This document shows, piece after piece, positions 61,271 to 64,000 of a DNA stretch of 64,000 bases. A program made the position numbers and the translations under genes. The notes under the pieces are model-generated. The model saw only the letters and a list, made by a program, of their open reading frames with translations, ran no database searches and was not told where the DNA came from. The DNA comes from Comamonadaceae bacterium (GTDB lineage Bacteria; Pseudomonadota; Gammaproteobacteria; Burkholderiales; Burkholderiaceae_C). The DNA lies in NCBI GenBank assembly GCA_947453965.1, contig CANGIQ010000009.1, positions 1 through 64,000 on the forward strand. Direction: 5' to 3'. Position 1 is the first letter of the stretch. The number at the start of each line of letters is the position of its first letter.

Positions 61271-61915
61271 TCAGACCTGCGGCTGGCGCGAGGCTTTCCA
61301 CGAGCCATAAATGGCCAACAGACCGGGCACCAAAATCATGGCCCAAATGATTTTGTCCAAATTGGTTTTGACCCAAGCGATATTGCCAAAGAAGTAGCCT
61401 GCGCTGACGATGCCGCCCACCCACAAGGCGCCGCCTGTCACGTCATAAAACGTGAACTTGCGTCGCGTCATCTGCGCCACGCCCGCCACAAAGGGCGCAA
61501 AGGTACGCACAAAGGGCATGAAGCGTGCGGCCACCAAGGTCACGCCACCGTAACGTTCGTAAAACGCATGGGCTTGGTCAAAGGCGCGGCGGTTGAAAAA
61601 CCGTGAGTCTTCCCATGCAAACACCTTGTGGCCAAAGTAACGCCCAATCGTGTAATTGGTTTGGTTGCCTGCCACCGCTGCCGTGAACAACAACGCCAAA
61701 GACAGCGTGTAATCCATCAACCCCGCACCACACATGGCGCCCACCACAAACAGCAGCGAGTCCCCTGGCAAGAACGGCATGACCACCAAGCCCGTCTCCA
61801 CAAAGATGATGAGAAACAGCAAGGCATACACCCACACGCCATAGGCTTGCACAAAGCTCTCCAGGTAGCGGTCGATGTGCAAGATGAAGTCGATCAAGAA
61901 GGTAACAAGTTCCAT
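61271..61915 (-). CDS. DedA-family membrane protein
   Basis: 214 residues from the ATG at 61915 (an ATG at 61924 gives 217 and cannot be excluded). Hydrophobic segments, with FVETGLVVMPFLPGDSLLF and FYERYGGVTLVAARFMPFVRTFAPFVAGVAQM, the DedA/SNARE-associated motifs including the conserved Gly-x-x-RF-x-P. The family flips polyprenyl phosphate or phospholipids and supports envelope homeostasis. It diverges from mutL over 33 bases. Confidence 0.9.
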   Translation of the reverse strand: MELVTFLIDFILHIDRYLESFVQAYGVWVYALLFLIIFVETGLVVMPFLPGDSLLFVVGAMCGAGLMDYTLSLALLFTAAVAGNQTNYTIGRYFGHKVFAWEDSRFFNRRAFDQAHAFYERYGGVTLVAARFMPFVRTFAPFVAGVAQMTRRKFTFYDVTGGALWVGGIVSAGYFFGNIAWVKTNLDKIIWAMILVPGLLAIYGSWKASRQPQV

Positions 61916-61948
61916 GCGCTGCATTATCCCTGCCCGTAAAATCTGGCT

Positions 61949-63850
61949 GTGCACCCTGCTACCCAACCCCCACGCGCCATCCGCGAACTCCCCGACGAAC
62001 TGATCAGCCAAATTGCGGCCGGCGAGGTGGTCGAACGCCCAGCCTCTGTCGTGCGCGAGTTGGTCGACAACGCGCTGGACGCTGGCGCCACCCAAATCAC
62101 CGTGCGCTTGCTCGCTGGCGGCGTGCGACTCATCAGCGTGGAAGACAACGGCGTGGGCATTCCCGCCACCGAGTTGCCCGTGGCCTTGAAGCGCCATGCC
62201 ACCAGCAAGATCACCAGCCTGAGCGAGTTGGAATCGGTGGGCACCATGGGTTTTCGTGGTGAAGCACTGGCAGCGATTCAATCAGTCTCCGAACTCTCGG
62301 TGCTCTCGCGCACCGCCACCCAAGACAGCGCCATGTTGCTCGATGGCCGCAGCGGTGAACTGCAACCTGCAGCGCGGGCCCAGGGCACCACGGTCGAGGT
62401 CAAAGAGCTGTTTTACAGCACCCCGGCCCGCCGCAAGTTTTTAAAAACCGACAACACCGAACTCGCGCATTGTGTCGAAGCCGTGCGGCGCCATGCCTTG
62501 ACGCGCCCCGAAGTGGGCTTTGCCATTTGGCATGAAGGCAAATTGGTCGAGCAATGGCGTGCACAACCTAGCGACGCCAGCGATGCCGCGCAAGCGCAAG
62601 CCGCCCTGGACCGCCGCTTGGCCGATGTGTTGGGGGACGATTTTTTGCGTGACTCGGTGGCGGTGCATTACCAATCCGGCCATGTGACCGTGGTGGGACG
62701 TGCGGGCATTCCAGACGCCGCACGCTCACGCGCAGACCAGCAGTTCTCGTATGTGAACGGTCGCTTTGTGCGCGACAAAGTGGTGACCCATGCGGCGCGC
62801 AGCGCCTACGAAGACGTGTTGCACGGCCATCGCCAACCGGTGTATGCGCTTTATGTCGAGATCGACCCCACGCGCGTGGATGTGAATGTGCACCCTACCA
62901 AGATCGAGGTGCGTTTTCGGGACGGGCGTGAAGTGCACCAAGCTGTGCGCCATGCGGTTGAAAACGCGCTGGCCATTCCGCGTGCGGCCTTGCTGGCTGC
63001 TGCTCACCCATCGCCTGGCGAAGATGCGCCCACTTTGAATTTGCGCCCTGCTGCGACTACGTGGCCACAAGCCCAATGGCAACAAGCCGCCATGCCGCTG
63101 ACAGGCAACCGTGTGGACGATGTGAGCGCCTTGTGGCAATCGGCCACACCCCGCCCCTCGGTGATGGCGCAAGAGGCCTCGACCACCTTCGCCCCTACAA
63201 CGCCTTTTGCACAGCCTGCACACTCGGCCCACACGTCGGCCCAGGCAGACCACGCCACGCCCACCACTTGGCCGCTGGGCAAAGCACTGGCGCAACTACA
63301 AGGCGTGTACATCTTGGCCGAGAACGCCCAAGGCCTGGTGTTGGTCGACATGCATGCCGCGCATGAGCGCATCGTGTACGAGCAGCTCAAAACACAAATT
63401 GACGCACAGCGCATCGCCAGCCAACCACTGCTGATTCCAGCCACCTTCCCGGCCACAGCGCAAGAAGTGGCCACCGCCGAAGCCTGTGCAGAAGCCCTGA
63501 ACGAGCTGGGTTTGGAGATTTCCACCCTGTCGTCCAAAACCTTGGCCGTGCGCGCCGTGCCCAACACCTTGGCGCAAGGCGATGCCGTGGCACTGGCCCG
63601 CAGCGTGTTGGCCGAGTTGGCACAACACGATGCCAGCACCATGGTGCAACGCGCCCGCAACGAGTTGCTGGCCACCATGGCTTGCCATGGTGCTGTGCGC
63701 GCCAACCGCAAGCTCACCCTGGACGAAATGAACGCCCTCTTGCGTCAGATGGAAGTGACCGAGCGCTCCGACCAATGCAATCACGGGCGCCCCACCTGGC
63801 GCCAACTCAGCATGCGTGAGCTCGATGCGCTCTTTTTGCGTGGGCGTTGA
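61949..63850 (+). CDS. mutL: DNA mismatch repair protein MutL
   Basis: 633 residues, starting with GTG at 61949. GHKL ATPase N-terminus: QIAAGEVVERPASVVRELVDNALDAG with the catalytic Glu retained, DNGVGI, GFRGEALAAI. A Pro/Thr-rich linker follows. The C-terminal domain has DMHAAHERIVYE from Asp467, which fits the endonuclease motif D-x-HA-x2-E-x4-E, plus ACHGAVRANRKL and CNHGRPT. So it is probably a nicking MutL, as in bacteria without MutH. The miaA start follows directly. Confidence 0.96.
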   Translation: MHPATQPPRAIRELPDELISQIAAGEVVERPASVVRELVDNALDAGATQITVRLLAGGVRLISVEDNGVGIPATELPVALKRHATSKITSLSELESVGTMGFRGEALAAIQSVSELSVLSRTATQDSAMLLDGRSGELQPAARAQGTTVEVKELFYSTPARRKFLKTDNTELAHCVEAVRRHALTRPEVGFAIWHEGKLVEQWRAQPSDASDAAQAQAALDRRLADVLGDDFLRDSVAVHYQSGHVTVVGRAGIPDAARSRADQQFSYVNGRFVRDKVVTHAARSAYEDVLHGHRQPVYALYVEIDPTRVDVNVHPTKIEVRFRDGREVHQAVRHAVENALAIPRAALLAAAHPSPGEDAPTLNLRPAATTWPQAQWQQAAMPLTGNRVDDVSALWQSATPRPSVMAQEASTTFAPTTPFAQPAHSAHTSAQADHATPTTWPLGKALAQLQGVYILAENAQGLVLVDMHAAHERIVYEQLKTQIDAQRIASQPLLIPATFPATAQEVATAEACAEALNELGLEISTLSSKTLAVRAVPNTLAQGDAVALARSVLAELAQHDASTMVQRARNELLATMACHGAVRANRKLTLDEMNALLRQMEVTERSDQCNHGRPTWRQLSMRELDALFLRGR

Positions 63851-64000
63851 ATGACGCAGGCCATCGCCTTAGTTGGCCCCACCGCCAGTGGCAAAACGGC
63901 AGCGGCCTTGGCCATTGCACAGCAGATGCCGGTGGAGATCATCAGCGTCGATTCAGCCCTGGTATATCGCGGCATGGACATTGGCACGGCCAAGCCCAAT
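63851..64000 (+). CDS. miaA: tRNA dimethylallyltransferase (5' part, cut by the window)
   Basis: The first 50 codons are visible, starting on the base after the mutL stop. P-loop GPTASGKT at 9-16 and the [16 protein letters not shown] segment are diagnostic of MiaA, which adds dimethylallyl to A37 of tRNAs reading U-starting codons. The mutL-miaA order is common in proteobacteria. Confidence 0.95.
   Translation, partial: MTQAIALVGPTASGKTAAALAIAQQMPVEIISVDSALVYRGMDIGTAKPN

Noticed and set aside
1-64000. CRISPR arrays, insertion sequences, integrases, tRNA or rRNA genes
   Set aside because: No regularly spaced repeats, transposase motifs, attachment repeats or tRNA cloverleaf signals were seen; intergenic DNA is too short for most of these.

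Overview
The window reads as chromosomal DNA of a betaproteobacterium, most likely Burkholderiales/Comamonadaceae (Rhodoferax, Limnohabitans or Polaromonas type). I infer this from protein style, the moderately GC-rich coding sequence, several Bug-type solute receptors, the ccoNOQP/ccoG/fnr/hemN block, and zapA followed by a 6S RNA. I see no tRNA, rRNA, CRISPR array, insertion sequence or phage gene. Coding density is very high and many neighbours overlap by ATGA. Both edges cut genes: a Bug receptor on the left and miaA on the right.

Region 1 (1-8511, + strand) is a tightly coupled operon. It encodes a Bug receptor end, LeuC-like and LeuD-like hydratase subunits, HyuB and HyuA (ATP-dependent amide/lactam/imide opening family), an isochorismatase-fold protein with Gly in place of the usual nucleophilic Cys, an FrdA/TcuA-like flavoprotein, and an isocitrate-lyase/PEP-mutase family lyase. 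I know of no characterised pathway with this gene set; it is the best candidate for an undescribed system. Region 2 (8513-16112) is mixed metabolism: a carboxymuconolactone-decarboxylase-type protein, an AhpD-like protein, a YkgJ-like protein, an SDR/thioesterase pair, ETF-ubiquinone oxidoreductase with gcvH, an SRPBCC protein, an aminotransferase, and nth. A VOC / DUF2783 / FAD-monooxygenase set (15579-18045) looks like part of an aromatic pathway.

Region 3 (18204-26852) is an operon that matches, almost gene for gene, the Pseudomonas itaconate locus as I remember it: MaoC-type hydratase, acyl-CoA dehydrogenase, CaiB CoA-transferase, MmgE/PrpD and CitE-like lyase, with a divergent LysR regulator. 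Here a Bug receptor sits at each end. Region 4 (26825-34115) is a vitamin B12 operon under a clear cobalamin riboswitch: btuB, a leaderless BtuF-like protein, btuF, btuC, btuD and cobQ. Region 5 (34165-34883) is a zapB-like gene, zapA and the 6S RNA, followed by a TauE/SafE exporter.

Region 6 (35763-47017) is a microaerobic respiration module: a UreH-like membrane protein, hemN, fnr, a complete cbb3 oxidase set (ccoN, O, Q, P, G, H, S and I) and a universal stress protein. A perfect FNR box overlaps the ccoS stop codon upstream of ccoN, and a symmetrical variant lies between hemN and fnr. Region 7 (47106-51728) is etfBA with an acyl-CoA dehydrogenase and a nitronate-monooxygenase-like flavoprotein; a perfect 20-bp palindrome lies upstream of etfB. 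Region 8 (51806-64000) holds an MscS channel, a histone-deacetylase-like amidohydrolase, MltB, an M20 peptidase, a Fic enzyme behind a perfect 45-nt palindrome, queG, tsaE, amiC, a VF530 protein, a DedA protein, mutL and the start of miaA.

All function calls come from reading the sequence and from recalled family features; no database search was run.
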